A stretch of 64,000 nucleotides of DNA from Streptomyces sp. NBC_00154 (GTDB lineage Bacteria; Actinomycetota; Actinomycetes; Streptomycetales; Streptomycetaceae), in the NCBI RefSeq assembly GCF_026342835.1, contig NZ_JAPEMI010000001.1:7694501-7758500 (forward strand). The letters are read 5' to 3'. The position numbers and the translations under genes were made by a program. The notes below the pieces were generated by a model. The model had not been told where the DNA came from. It did no database searches and saw only the letters and a list, made by a program, of their open reading frames with translations. Positions 8,693-17,338 of the stretch are shown here, one piece after another (positions within the stretch are counted from its first letter, which is position 1; each line of letters opens with the position of its first letter).

Positions 8693-8808
8693 GCAGGCCA
8701 TGGTCCCGGACTCACCCGTGGCCGTCCACGGTCCTACCGACAGGTTTCCGTCCAGCCCACACCACGGAGATCGTTACGGGACAGCCCTTAGCATCCCTGC
8801 CACAGTGG

Positions 8809-8967
8809 TCAGAAAACGAACCAACTGCCCCCGAAAAGGGCCCCCAGAACATATGAGATGCCGAGGCCGACCAACGCGAACAGCGCTAGGACGAGCAGGG
8901 TGACCACGGCGAACTGGCCACCGGCAGACTTCAGGGAGCGTTGCCAGTTCACGCGCCGAGCGTTCAT
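8809..8967 (-). CDS. Small membrane protein
   Basis: The 52-residue product starts MNARRVNWQRSLKSAGGQF and has one long hydrophobic segment (VVTLLVLALFALVGLGISYV) up to the C-terminus. ATG 8967 is preceded by a G-rich stretch on the minus strand. It lies just outside the IS. The conserved-looking architecture (basic N-terminus then a helix) supports a real gene, but no family was recognised. Confidence 0.5.
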   Translation of the reverse strand: MNARRVNWQRSLKSAGGQFAVVTLLVLALFALVGLGISYVLGALFGGSWFVF

Positions 8968-9274
8968 GCCCCACCATTCTTCGCTGGCTTTATTCACGAG
9001 TAGTGCCGTCGGTTGTTCACGGGTTTGGGAGGCACCCAGATCCACGGTCGGGTGATGTTCACGAGTTTTGACAGCGCTGGGGCATGGGCGGCTACATCGT
9101 CATTTGTGCGCGGGCGACGACATGGTGGAGGACGGCCTGCCATTGCGTTTCGTACGGGCGCTGCGCCGCTCAGTCAGCGACCGCTGCGGCGGCCAAGGTA
9201 TCCGGCGCGGGTATTCTGCTGTGTGAGTTGCAGGTGGCAGGGGCGATCGGGCGCGGTTTCAGCCGGGGGGCAGC

Positions 9275-9649
9275 GTGGTGCGTGTGCTTAAGGCGGTAGT
9301 CGCGGTCCTCGCCCTGGTGGCGGTGGCGGCGGGGTGTTCCTCGTCCGAGGGCGAGGACGAGGAGCGGCTGACCGCGCAGCGGGAGAACTACTGCACGCAG
9401 CTGAGGGCGTGGCAGGAGGCGCGGAACGCGGCGGGCACGGACACGGCGGAGTCGTCAGGGTACGACGAGGTCGGGGCGGTTACTCAGGACGCCTTCCTCG
9501 CGATGCGACCGCTCCGGGATGAGCCTGTCGGCGGAGGCCGCACCTTGGCGGAGGCGACGGTGGCGGCGATGAACAACAGTGATGCCGAGGCGGAGGGGCG
9601 TGTCGTGCAGTACTGCGGGGATGTCGGCTTCGAGGCGCTGACCCGCTAG
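9275..9649 (+). CDS. Small lipoprotein
   Basis: The 124-residue product has a signal peptide with lipobox VAAGC (MVRVLKAVVAVLALVAVAAG then C21). The mature part is acidic and contains two further cysteines (ENYCTQL and VQYCGDV) that could form a disulfide. GTG 9275 follows a GGGGGG-rich ribosome binding site. It should be attached to the outer face of the membrane. Function unknown. Confidence 0.75.
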   Translation: MVRVLKAVVAVLALVAVAAGCSSSEGEDEERLTAQRENYCTQLRAWQEARNAAGTDTAESSGYDEVGAVTQDAFLAMRPLRDEPVGGGRTLAEATVAAMNNSDAEAEGRVVQYCGDVGFEALTR

Positions 9650-9840
9650 TGACCTGAGTCAGAGATTCTCTGGTGTGGTCTCAGAACGCGTTGCCTTATA
9701 GATCATGTTGAGCATCGGTTTGAGTGAGCGGCCACGGTCGGGTGAACGTCAGCCGAGATCGGCATGCGCGTTCTTCCATGGGCTGGTGGGAGAACCCGCT
9801 TCGGTGCGGTGAACGGTCCCGAATGTAAAAGGGGGAGCCT

Positions 9841-10398
9841 ATGCGTCGTGGGCTGTGGTGGGTGGCCGGGAGCGGGTGCGTTCTGGCGGCGTTGGGCGTG
9901 GGCGGTTGGCTGGGATTCATGGACGAGGGGCATCCGTTCGGTGATGCGCGGGCCTGCGAAGGGAGCGATGTTCCGCTGCAGCAGGAGCTTGATGTCGTAC
10001 GCCTTGCTCTGCCTGCTGGTGCCGAAAATGTCCACTACGTCACGCGCTCTACGGCGGCGGCCGGAGGTGTTCGGTTGGCCGTGGCGTTCCGCAGTACCTC
10101 GCAGGCGATGCAGGCGTATTTGCGGGAGAACAAGATCGTGACGGAGGGGCAGCGCAACCTCAACGACGGACGGTTCGAGCTTGGTGACGTCGGTGCCGCC
10201 CCGTCGAGTCTCGGGCTGTGTGGGAATGTTGCTCAAATCCAGGCGCCCGCCGTCCTCATCGACAAGCAGCGCGAGGCGCTGGACGGGCAGGAAGAGATCG
10301 TCGACATCGCCCTCCAGCTGAACCCCGCCGATATGGCGGGCAGCATCCGACCCACGACGAGCGTCCTCCTCACGGTCACGGAGAGCTCGCGGTCGTGA
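9841..10398 (+). CDS. Membrane-anchored secreted hypothetical protein
   Basis: The ribosome binding site AAAGGGGGAG precedes ATG 9841. The 185-residue product has one N-terminal hydrophobic segment (GLWWVAGSGCVLAALGVGGW), so most of the protein is probably extracytoplasmic. Two cysteines (RACEGSD and LGLCGNV) may pair. No enzyme motif is seen and no family was recognised. Confidence 0.75.
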   Translation: MRRGLWWVAGSGCVLAALGVGGWLGFMDEGHPFGDARACEGSDVPLQQELDVVRLALPAGAENVHYVTRSTAAAGGVRLAVAFRSTSQAMQAYLRENKIVTEGQRNLNDGRFELGDVGAAPSSLGLCGNVAQIQAPAVLIDKQREALDGQEEIVDIALQLNPADMAGSIRPTTSVLLTVTESSRS

Positions 10399-10540
10399 GG
10401 AGAGCCGGCGTCAGCAGCATCGGCAAGTACGCCGACGCCCGACCAGCCCGGTTCGTGCCCATCGGGTTGGCCGGGTCGCAGGGCCGCTGCGGTGGCCGCA
10501 TTCTTTGGTCGGCTGGATCGGCAAGTGCGCCCTGATTGCC

Positions 10541-10791
10541 TCATCCGCCAGGCAGGTGGGGGCCGTCGTTCCTTCTTCCTGGTAGGGGTATCGCTGTCGC
10601 CAGGGGGGCGGCGATGTTGTGGTGGCCGCGTTCTTCCCAAGCGCCGGTCAGCTGTCATGTATTCGATGCCGCGCAGCCATTTGGGGCCCTTGTAGCTGAA
10701 GAGGTGCGGGACTACCCGGCGCAGTGGGAACCCGTGTTCGGCGGTGAGGAGCTCGCCGTTGTGGTGCGTGGCCATGATGCCGAGTCCCAGT
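10541..10791 (-). pseudogene. Molybdopterin-dependent sulfite-oxidase-like enzyme, C-terminal remnant
   Basis: The minus strand reads GLGIMATHHNGELLTAEHGF, then PLRRVVPHLFSYKGPKWLRG and IEYMTADRR. This is the highly conserved C-terminal segment of SUOX/MsrP-type molybdopterin oxidoreductases. A frameshift near 10640 follows. In the next frame the sequence continues AWEERGHHNIAAPLATAIPL to a stop at 10541, again matching the family. Everything before GLGIM is missing and an in-frame stop lies just upstream. Only about 80 codons survive. Confidence 0.75.
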
Positions 10792-10822
10792 CATCCCCGG
10801 TTGGACGGTTACGTCGGAACAG

Positions 10823-11713
10823 CTACGCTGCGCGTCGCAGTGCGTCCTTGTGTGCCGTCTCGAGGGCCTGCTCTGAGGTGGCGGCTAGGTCCGGCACAAC
10901 GCCTATGCCCTCCCAGTTGGTTCCGGTGACGGTGCTGATCGTCCGGGCGGTCGGCACGGTGACGGTGATGTGTTCCGTCACCGGGTGCCGGGCGGTCGGG
11001 TGAGCACCACCGTGGGTCGTTTCGCCGACGAGAACAGCTCGCCCGTGCGCCTGCAGGGTGTACGCCACGTCCTCCCCGCCCGAGAAGGTGATGGCACTGG
11101 TGAGTACGTACACCGGGCGCTCGAGGTAGCGCGGCGCGGGCAGATGCGAGGCGGTCCAGTACTGGCGGGTGGAGCCGGTGGAGCGCTCGTAGATGTCGTT
11201 GAGGTGCACCTGGTCGTCGGGGAAGAAGTAGCTGCACCACATGGCGGCGCCCTCGGGTGAGCCACCGCGGCACTCACGCAGATCGAGGATGAGCGCACTG
11301 GTGTGGGCGACCAGTTCCATCGCCGCACCGATCGCGCGGGCACCCTCGCCGGCGTCGGCGATCCGCCGGATGTCGAGATGGCCGATGTTGCCCTCGAGGT
11401 GCTCGAAGCGGCGGATGCCCTGGTTCTCGGCCCTTAGCAGTGCGAGGAAGGCTGCCCGGCCTTCATCCTCGTCCGCCGGATCCGTGGACTGGGGCTCATC
11501 CTGCCAGAGCAGCCTCAGATGCTTGTCCGGGCAGACCTCCTGCAGGTGGGCGGTCACGGCCGCGCAGAGTGCGGGGCCGCTCAGCGTGTTGTACGCCCCA
11601 GCTGCGAGCCGGCTCCGGATCGCGCCGTTGATCTCCACGGCTCGCTGGGGGAAGACGTATCCGGCCGTGATCCGGTCCAGGGCCAGGCCGACTATCTCTG
11701 CGTTGGTAGGCAT
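10823..11713 (-). CDS. S41-family peptidase-like protein
   Basis: From ATG 11713 (MPTNAEIVGLALDRI) the protein has 296 residues. The N-terminal half resembles the IRBP-type helical domain and the C-terminal half is a tail-specific protease domain. Visible motifs are GHLDIRRIAD, LILDLRECRGG, AITFSGGEDVAYTL with the likely nucleophile Ser at about residue 211, and VGETTHGGAH. No signal peptide is seen at this start. The long upstream extension in the ORF is arginine-rich and unlikely to be coding. Confidence 0.85.
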   Translation of the reverse strand: MPTNAEIVGLALDRITAGYVFPQRAVEINGAIRSRLAAGAYNTLSGPALCAAVTAHLQEVCPDKHLRLLWQDEPQSTDPADEDEGRAAFLALLRAENQGIRRFEHLEGNIGHLDIRRIADAGEGARAIGAAMELVAHTSALILDLRECRGGSPEGAAMWCSYFFPDDQVHLNDIYERSTGSTRQYWTASHLPAPRYLERPVYVLTSAITFSGGEDVAYTLQAHGRAVLVGETTHGGAHPTARHPVTEHITVTVPTARTISTVTGTNWEGIGVVPDLAATSEQALETAHKDALRRAA

Positions 11714-11829
11714 GGCTGAGAAGCATAAGCTCCTGGCCGCGACGGGCACCCGAATTAATTCACGGACTGTCAGTGCCCCTTTAGAAGTGATCTCATTAGG
11801 GCTGCCGCTGCGACCGGACCGGTGGTCTC

Positions 11830-12429
11830 TCACATGCCGCGGTCTGGGCCGTACCAAGGCTCGGAGCGTTCGTCGGCGGACATTGGTAGGCGCCGCAACT
11901 GCACGGGGCCGGGGTAAAAGGCTGCGCTGTTGGGTCCGGTCATGTCTTCGCCGATGAGGTAGCGGTAGAGCCATTCTGCGAAGCTCATGCGGTGCTCTGC
12001 CCAGGTTTCGTCATAGTTCACCAGGAGCCTTGGGGCATCGGTGGCAGTGTGCAGGAAGATGGTCTCTCCTCGGTCGGTGCTCGCGATCGGCCACAACCCG
12101 TTTCGGGTGCCAAAGCTCAGATCGTCGAGTCCGAAGAGCTGGCGGGGGTCCTCATCCGCGTCGAGGTCTAGGTCGTCCCACGGCACCTCGGACCACGCCT
12201 GGATCTGGCCCTGGATGTGTTGGCCCAGGTTCCATCGCTCGGTCGCGGGGTGGGAGAGATACAGGTGTCCGTTGATCTGAATGGGGGCGAACGCGTCCAC
12301 AAGGATCCTGTAGTCGGGAGGCAGTTGTATGCCGAGCTCTGCGTGGAGACGGTCCCAGGCAGCCGGGTCCGCATGGCGGTTCTGGGCCGGGCCGAGCATC
12401 GCCATGGCGGCGGCCAGGTAGTCAGTCAT
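11830..12429 (-). CDS. SMI1/KNR4 (SUKH) family protein
   Basis: The 199-residue protein starts at ATG 12429 behind GAGGAA. It contains the SUKH-type core: LGIQLPPDYRILVDAFAPIQ, then WPIASTDRGETIFLHT, and LVNYDETWAEHRMSFAEWLY. SUKH proteins are often immunity proteins against polymorphic toxins, but no toxin gene is adjacent, so the role here is open. It is followed downstream by the S41 peptidase gene on the same strand, 116 bases away. Confidence 0.8.
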   Translation of the reverse strand: MTDYLAAAMAMLGPAQNRHADPAAWDRLHAELGIQLPPDYRILVDAFAPIQINGHLYLSHPATERWNLGQHIQGQIQAWSEVPWDDLDLDADEDPRQLFGLDDLSFGTRNGLWPIASTDRGETIFLHTATDAPRLLVNYDETWAEHRMSFAEWLYRYLIGEDMTGPNSAAFYPGPVQLRRLPMSADERSEPWYGPDRGM

Positions 12430-12503
12430 GAGTTCCTCGATGATGTGGGCCCGGCGCGGTCCCTCGCGTTGGGCCGGCGTCGTATGGGGCCGTACTTTAC
12501 GGA

Positions 12504-13276
12504 TCACGTGGAGGTGACGGCCTTCGCAAGCCTGCGATAGCAGATCAAGGTGGCGGCGATTCCGGCGAAGGCGAGGAAGTGTTCTGCCTTGCGTTCGTAC
12601 CGACGGTGCAGGCGACGGCACCCGGCCAGCCACGCCACTGTTCGCTCCACGGTCCATCGGTGGCGTCCCAGCCGATGAGAGGGCTCGATGCCCTTGCGGG
12701 CGATGCGAGGGATGATGTTCCGGGTCCGGAGCCACCGGCGCAGATGGCCGTAGTCATAGCCCTTGTCGGCATGGAGCCTGTCAGGCCGTCGCCGGCGCGG
12801 TCCGCGTCGCGAGCGGATAGGCGGGATACCCCGTACCAGGGGCTCCAGCCCCTGGCTGTCATGGGTATTTGCCGCAGAGATCCCGATGGAGAGAGGCAGA
12901 CCAGTCCGCTCGGTGATCAAGTGGATCTTTGAGCCCTTCTTGCCGCGATCTACGGGATTCGGACCCGTCAGATCCCCCCTTTCATCGCCCGCATGTTCAG
13001 CGAGTCCACACCCGGGCCCGGCTCCACTCAGTGAACCGCCGGTGTGCCGTCGGACCGGACGGGCCGAAGCCCGTAGGTAGCTGTCTCCACGTATAGCCTG
13101 TCGTGGCCACGAACACGATGGCCGCCAGCACCTGCCGGTCCCCATACCTGCGGCGACCCCCACCCACCCTGAGGCCGTACCGGAGCGGCTGGTACCACCC
13201 GTTGGAACAACTCCCACAATCCGTCCGGCACCAGACGCTCTACCATCGCCATCACGACCATCACCCTAGCGATCAA
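12504..13276 (-). pseudogene. IS5-family transposase, frameshifted and internally deleted
   Basis: The N-terminus reads MVERLVPDGLWELFQRVVPA and the C-terminus is well conserved (GPNPVDRGKKGSKIHLITER; RLHADKGYDYGHLRRWL; RHRWTVERTVAWLAGCRRLH). Three reading frames are needed. There is a frameshift near 13150, a deletion of about 30 codons between RARVWTR and VDSLNMRAMKG near 13005, and another frameshift in the G-run near 12975. The first catalytic Asp region is damaged, so the copy should be inactive. Confidence 0.85.
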
Positions 13277-13422
13277 GCCAGTTGAGACGGTCTCTTAGCA
13301 GTGATCATTTCCAGCTTCGGTTCGGCGAGGGCGGACGTGCACCTTCCGGCGGGGGGTGGGGGAGGACGGACTGAGTAGGAGAACTCATGTGCGTCAGGAG
13401 GCGGGCTGGCAGGCTCCGCGGC

Positions 13423-14132
13423 ATGACAAGTGGCAGAGGGGCGCTGACGGCCCTGCATCTCTTGCTGGTCTGGGCGACGATGGCGGCCGCGATGCCTGTG
13501 CTCGGCTTCGAGTTGGTGGTGACGGCCTGGGGCGGTGGTGCCGACGCGTTGGTGCCGGTCCTGGCCTTGGGTGTGCCGCTGATGGTGGGCCTGCTGGCCA
13601 TGGCGGGCATACCGGCGAGGACCGGTGGTGCCGCTGTGTGGCTCGGCTGGGCTGCCGTGGTCTTCGCCCTCGGCACGCTCGGCGTCCTGGCGGGCCTGGC
13701 CGCCTACGGCGGGGACGTGGACCTGGGGGAGTGCCGGCACCCGGGTCGCGCTGACGGGGGTGCCGTACGCCGTCGCCGCGGCGTTCTTCGTGCCAAGCCG
13801 GTGGGTACGGCTCGGGGCGGTGGCAGTGCTGGCGGCCGGCGTGGTCTATGTGGGCCCCATCGGCCCGGTGCAGGCACAGCAGCGCCGGCATGCGGCGGAG
13901 ATCGCGCGGTACCGGGAGCATCCGGAACTGCTGTATCTGGGCGCTCCGCCGCCTTCCCGGCGGCACCCGCGACATCACCCTCACCCGTCGCCATCACGAC
14001 GCGGAGGTTGAGGTCACCAGCCAGTCCCTCGACGAACCCGGCCTGCGCCGCCTCCTGAGCACGCTGCACCCGCTGTCGAACACGGAGCTGGAAAGGCTGA
14101 TGCGGGAAAAGGTGATCACCCAGGGCTACTGA
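13423..14132 (+). pseudogene. Membrane protein with two frameshifts
   Basis: From ATG 13423 (MTSGRGALTALHLLLVWATM) three hydrophobic segments are readable up to LAAYGGDVDLGECR. The frame then shifts near 13735, continuing as GTRVALTGVPYAVAAAFFVP and a further hydrophobic helix. It shifts again near 13960 into GTRDITLTRRHHDAEVEVTS and ends TQGY-stop at 14132. Joined, this gives about 235 residues with four or five transmembrane helices and a soluble C-terminus. The tail overlaps the end of the convergent gene by 17 bases. Family not recognised. Confidence 0.6.
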
Positions 14133-14703
14133 GCCAGATCAGCCGGCCGTTCTGCACACTTCCCACCACGCCACCCGCATCGTAGGTGATCTGCCCCATG
14201 AGGTTGGCTGTCTCGTTGAACAGGGCGGACAGCGACTCGTGGACACCGAAGGACGGCAGGTCTCCGTCCCCGAATGAGCCGATCTGGCCCGTGCGTGTGT
14301 CGAGGAACTTGCCGTAGCAGGCGTCGCTGTCCGAGAAGATCGGAACCCACTGCTCGTGCCAGAAAGGAAGGCCCGGCTCGTCGGACGGGTCGTCGCGCTC
14401 GATCTCCATCTTGAAGTTGTAGAAGCTCTCCATGGCCGTGAGCCCCAGCAGGCCCCCGAGGCCGGGCAGGATCCCTGCGACTGAATCATCAGGGCCCTCG
14501 TCCAGTCCGGTTATCAGGAGCCACGCTCGTAGCTCCTGCGGAAACACGACACCCATGCGCTCCTGGGCCGCGTCAATCTCTCCTACCGCGACGGGAGGGA
14601 GTACCGACGACGCAGTCACCGGTGCGTTCACCTCCAGCCAGCTCAGCACACGCTGCCACGCCTGCCCCACTTCCCCCACGGCCGTTCCTCTCCTCCATCG
14701 CAC
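14116..14703 (-). CDS. SMI1/KNR4 (SUKH) family protein
   Basis: The 195-residue protein has the SUKH pattern: EIDAAQERMGVVFPQELRAW, LITGLDEGPDDSVAGILPG, then HEQWVPIFSDSDACYGKFLD and FGVHESLSALFNETANLM. It is a second, distinct member of the family in this window, the other being at 11830. No toxin gene is adjacent. The start at 14703 is the first in frame, and a GTG further in is possible. Confidence 0.75.
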   Translation of the reverse strand: MRWRRGTAVGEVGQAWQRVLSWLEVNAPVTASSVLPPVAVGEIDAAQERMGVVFPQELRAWLLITGLDEGPDDSVAGILPGLGGLLGLTAMESFYNFKMEIERDDPSDEPGLPFWHEQWVPIFSDSDACYGKFLDTRTGQIGSFGDGDLPSFGVHESLSALFNETANLMGQITYDAGGVVGSVQNGRLIWLSSPG

Positions 14704-14763
14704 CTCTCGTAGCTCACCGTACGGCCACTGTGTGTCGCTGGCTCAGTTGCACAGGACGGCCCT

Positions 14764-15234
14764 GACCTGACTGCCGCGTTCGGCGGAAAGCAGGAGCTGT
14801 TCCACCGCGTGTTCGACGAGTACTGCGGCTCAGTCGTCGACGCCACAGCCCAGCAGCTGCGCGGCGACGACAAGAACGCCTACGCGCGGCTGTCCACACA
14901 CGTCCACGCGGTGGCGGCGGCCACCGCCGCAGACACCGCCCATCGCGGATGCCTGCTGGCCAAGGGCGCCGCCGAGCTGGCCGAACACGACCAGACGGTG
15001 GCCAAGCGGGCGCGCGCGACCATCGAGGCGCTGCGCGCGCTGCTGGAGGACGACATCGCCGCCTGTCAGCGCAACGGCGATCTCGCGGCGAACGCGGACC
15101 CCGGAAAGCTGGCCGCGCTGGTGCTCGCCGTACTGCGCGGCATCGAAGCACTGGGCAAGGCCGGAGCGAGCCAGGAGACGCTGGCGGACATAGCCCAGAC
15201 CGCCCTCGCCGTACTGCCCCGCCCCGCGAACTGA
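14764..15234 (+). pseudogene. TetR-family regulator, HTH truncated
   Basis: The reading starts within a TetR HTH (DLTAAFGGKQELFHRVFDEY) and continues through a complete all-helical ligand-binding domain ending LAVLPRPAN. The first about 35 residues, including the first two HTH helices and the start codon, are missing. In-frame translation could begin at GTG 14809, but the product could not bind DNA normally. Sequence 5' of 14764 shows no similarity to a TetR start. Confidence 0.7.
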
Positions 15235-15555
15235 CGGCCCCACCGTGCCACGCCGTCAGAACAAGGCGTAGGACACCAGGCAGGGCAAGGGATACAACAA
15301 CGGGTACCCTCCCCCGATCTGACCTCCAGCATCTCCGCAGGTCACCGCACCTGAAATGACCGGTCGGGGAGTCTGGCATTCCCCTCTGCGCACCCCCTGA
15401 CGCTGTGACCGGAAGAAAAAGAAGGCGGGGCAGGAAGACGTGCGGGAGCACCTCGGGGGAGCAGGCACCGGTCTCCCCTCACACCTGGGGGCTATTGCCG
15501 GTCCTCATTCGTTTGGCGCGGTGGTCATTCGGCGGCCACCTCAATGGTGCTCCGT
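15235..15555 (+). other. Intergenic, no supported gene
   Basis: No recognisable coding sequence, repeat or strong hairpin was seen between the truncated TetR gene and the helicase remnant. Confidence 0.45.
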
Positions 15556-16093
15556 GAAAAGGCAGGGTCGGCGGCAAGGACCCAGAACGCGCGGCACGGC
15601 GCGCTGAGCAACTCGCCGCCATCGACCCCGACTGGAACCCCGGACAACTCGGCTGGACCGTCGACTGGCAACGCCACTACACCGGCCTCACCACACTCCT
15701 CGCGGCCGGTGCCGGCCTCGCCGACATCCAGCCCGGCATCACCCACCATCGGACGCTGGCTGATCCGGCAGCGACGGGACTGGGGCCAGCACAACGAGGA
15801 GCAGCGGCGGCGGCTGGTCGAGTTGGGCGTGGAAGCGGCCGTACGGCCCCGCAAGGAGCCCGCGAAGGTCGGCGCGGCAGGGCGGTGCGGCCTTCCAGAA
15901 GGGCTTGGAGGCCCTCCAGCAGTACGTCGACAGGGAGGGCACGATGCCCGGCCGGGGCCACGTCGAGGACCTCCCCGATGGCACGGAGCACCGCACCGGC
16001 ATCTGGATCGGCAACCAGAAAGCACACCGCGACAAGCTCGACGCCGAGCAACTCCGCGCACTCGCCGGGTTGGGAGTGGAGTGGGCCGTGTAG
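15556..16093 (+). pseudogene. Helicase-associated (HA) domain remnant
   Basis: In three successive frames the strand reads DPERAARRAEQLAAIDPDWN and PGQLGWTVDWQRHYTGLTTL, then IGRWLIRQRRDWGQHNEEQR, then LEALQQYVDREGTMPGRGHV up to GLGVEWAV and a stop. This is the same HA-repeat C-terminus as at 57178-57831 and 32-316. Frameshifts lie near 15750 and 15890. There is no motor domain, so it is a decayed copy. Confidence 0.75.
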
Positions 16094-16280
16094 CAGCGCA
16101 GAACGCTGCCCTGATCGCCTACGCCGCCCAATGGGTCAGAAGCCGGGACCGTGACCGTACTCGTAGAGGTCGAGGCCGCGAGGCGTGCGGTCGTAGACGT
16201 TGCGGGTGCGGTAGGCGCCCGCCGCCTGCCTACTCTGGCGCTGCGCCGGCGGGCCTGACTCGTACTGAGTCCGAAGCGGG

Positions 16281-16823
16281 CTAGCGGAGTGCTTGGGTGA
16301 CGCGTTGTTTGAGCTGCTCGTCGTGGAGGCTGTCGGTCTCGCGCCAGGCGGCGTCGCTGATCTCTTCGGTCTGTAGTTCGCCGATGTCGGCGGTGGTGTG
16401 GAAGAGGAAGCGGAAGTCGATGTGCTGGTGGGCGGGTTCGTCCTTGGCGGGGTTGGCGTCGATGGGGTGGATGTCGATGTGGAGCGGGGTGTCGCTGCGC
16501 GGGGTGACGAGGTGTGGCGGGATTCCGGTTTCCTCGGTGAGTTCGCGGCCGGCGGCCTGCAGGAGCGTCTGGTCGTAGGGCTCCAGGTGACCGCCGGGGA
16601 GAAGCCATTTTTGGGTTGCATTGTGGAGAATGTGCAGTACGCGGTTGTCGGGGCCGATAAGGATCGCGCCGGCGGTGACGTGGCAGGGCAGCGTTTTCCG
16701 GCTGGTGAGGTCGTCCCCGTCGTCGAGCAAGCCAAGGACGGTACCGAGCTCGTGTTTGTCCTCGGGATGCTGGTCGAGGTAGGCGGTGAGGGTGGTGCGG
16801 ATGTGGTCTGCCGTGATGGTCAT
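16281..16823 (-). CDS. Nudix hydrolase
   Basis: The 180-residue protein (from MTITADHIRTTLTAYLDQHP) contains a Nudix box GGHLEPYDQTLLQAAGRELT followed by EETGI. The spacing before RE is one residue longer than the classic motif, with Asp in place of the first Glu, a variant seen in Streptomyces. It probably hydrolyses a nucleoside-diphosphate derivative; substrate unknown. ATG 16823 has an AGG ribosome binding site that overlaps the stop region of the preceding fragment, which implies coupling. Confidence 0.9.
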   Translation of the reverse strand: MTITADHIRTTLTAYLDQHPEDKHELGTVLGLLDDGDDLTSRKTLPCHVTAGAILIGPDNRVLHILHNATQKWLLPGGHLEPYDQTLLQAAGRELTEETGIPPHLVTPRSDTPLHIDIHPIDANPAKDEPAHQHIDFRFLFHTTADIGELQTEEISDAAWRETDSLHDEQLKQRVTQALR

Positions 16824-16828
16824 GGTGA

Positions 16829-17032
16829 TCACCTGTTGAAGTAGGAGAGCCAGGTCGCCGCGATGGCTTCGCGGTCGGGTGCGGGGACCTCATAGATGCC
16901 GGGGGCGAGGTCGCCGCGGGTGAGCATCCTGATCGCGGCCAGGATCTCGGCCTGGACCAGGAAGATGAACGGTACAAGGGCGGCGCCATGGATGAAGTTG
17001 ACGGCGTTGCCCCGGGCCGACCAGCACCCAGA
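16829..17032 (-). pseudogene. C-terminal fragment of unknown gene upstream of Nudix
   Basis: The last about 60 codons (FIHGAALVPFIFLVQAEILA, then APGIYEVPAPDREAIAATWL, SYFNR) look conserved and natural. Further upstream the frame runs into unrelated sequence with no plausible start. The stop codon lies six bases before the Nudix ATG, so the two genes once formed an operon. Family not recognised. Confidence 0.4.
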
Positions 17033-17338
17033 GCACGCGGCCCTTAAGACCTCACTTACCCCGGGCGCCAGTGGTGGCCGTTCACTGAGCGGTTCGGAGT
17101 ACGAGCAGGCCGCCCACGACACGGCGAGCGGCCTGCTTCCCTCGTGGCGTTGTGCTGCCTGCCGTCAGCTCTGGCCGGCCGTGCGGCGCCTGCGCGCGAT
17201 GAACACTGCGCCGGTGTCGACCAACCAAGACCGCGAGACCGACACCCGCGACGACGGGAGTGCTGCTCGACGCGCCGGTCCTGATCGCGTGGCAACATAC
17301 GCACTGCCCAGCGGGGTTCCAGCGGGGCGATCGCGTTC

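Larger units (their letters stand above)
7322..8788 (-). mobile_element. IS element enclosing transposase and GNAT gene
   Basis: AGGGCTGTCCCGTAA at 7322-7336 is exactly repeated in inverted orientation at 8774-8788. Both are flanked on the outside by TA (7320-7321 and 8789-8790), a possible target duplication. The 1467-bp unit contains the IS5-like transposase (7386-8153) and, upstream of it on the same strand, a GNAT acetyltransferase (8201-8692). No second copy of the inverted repeat is found between the two genes. The acetyltransferase therefore looks like cargo rather than flanking DNA. Confidence 0.65.
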
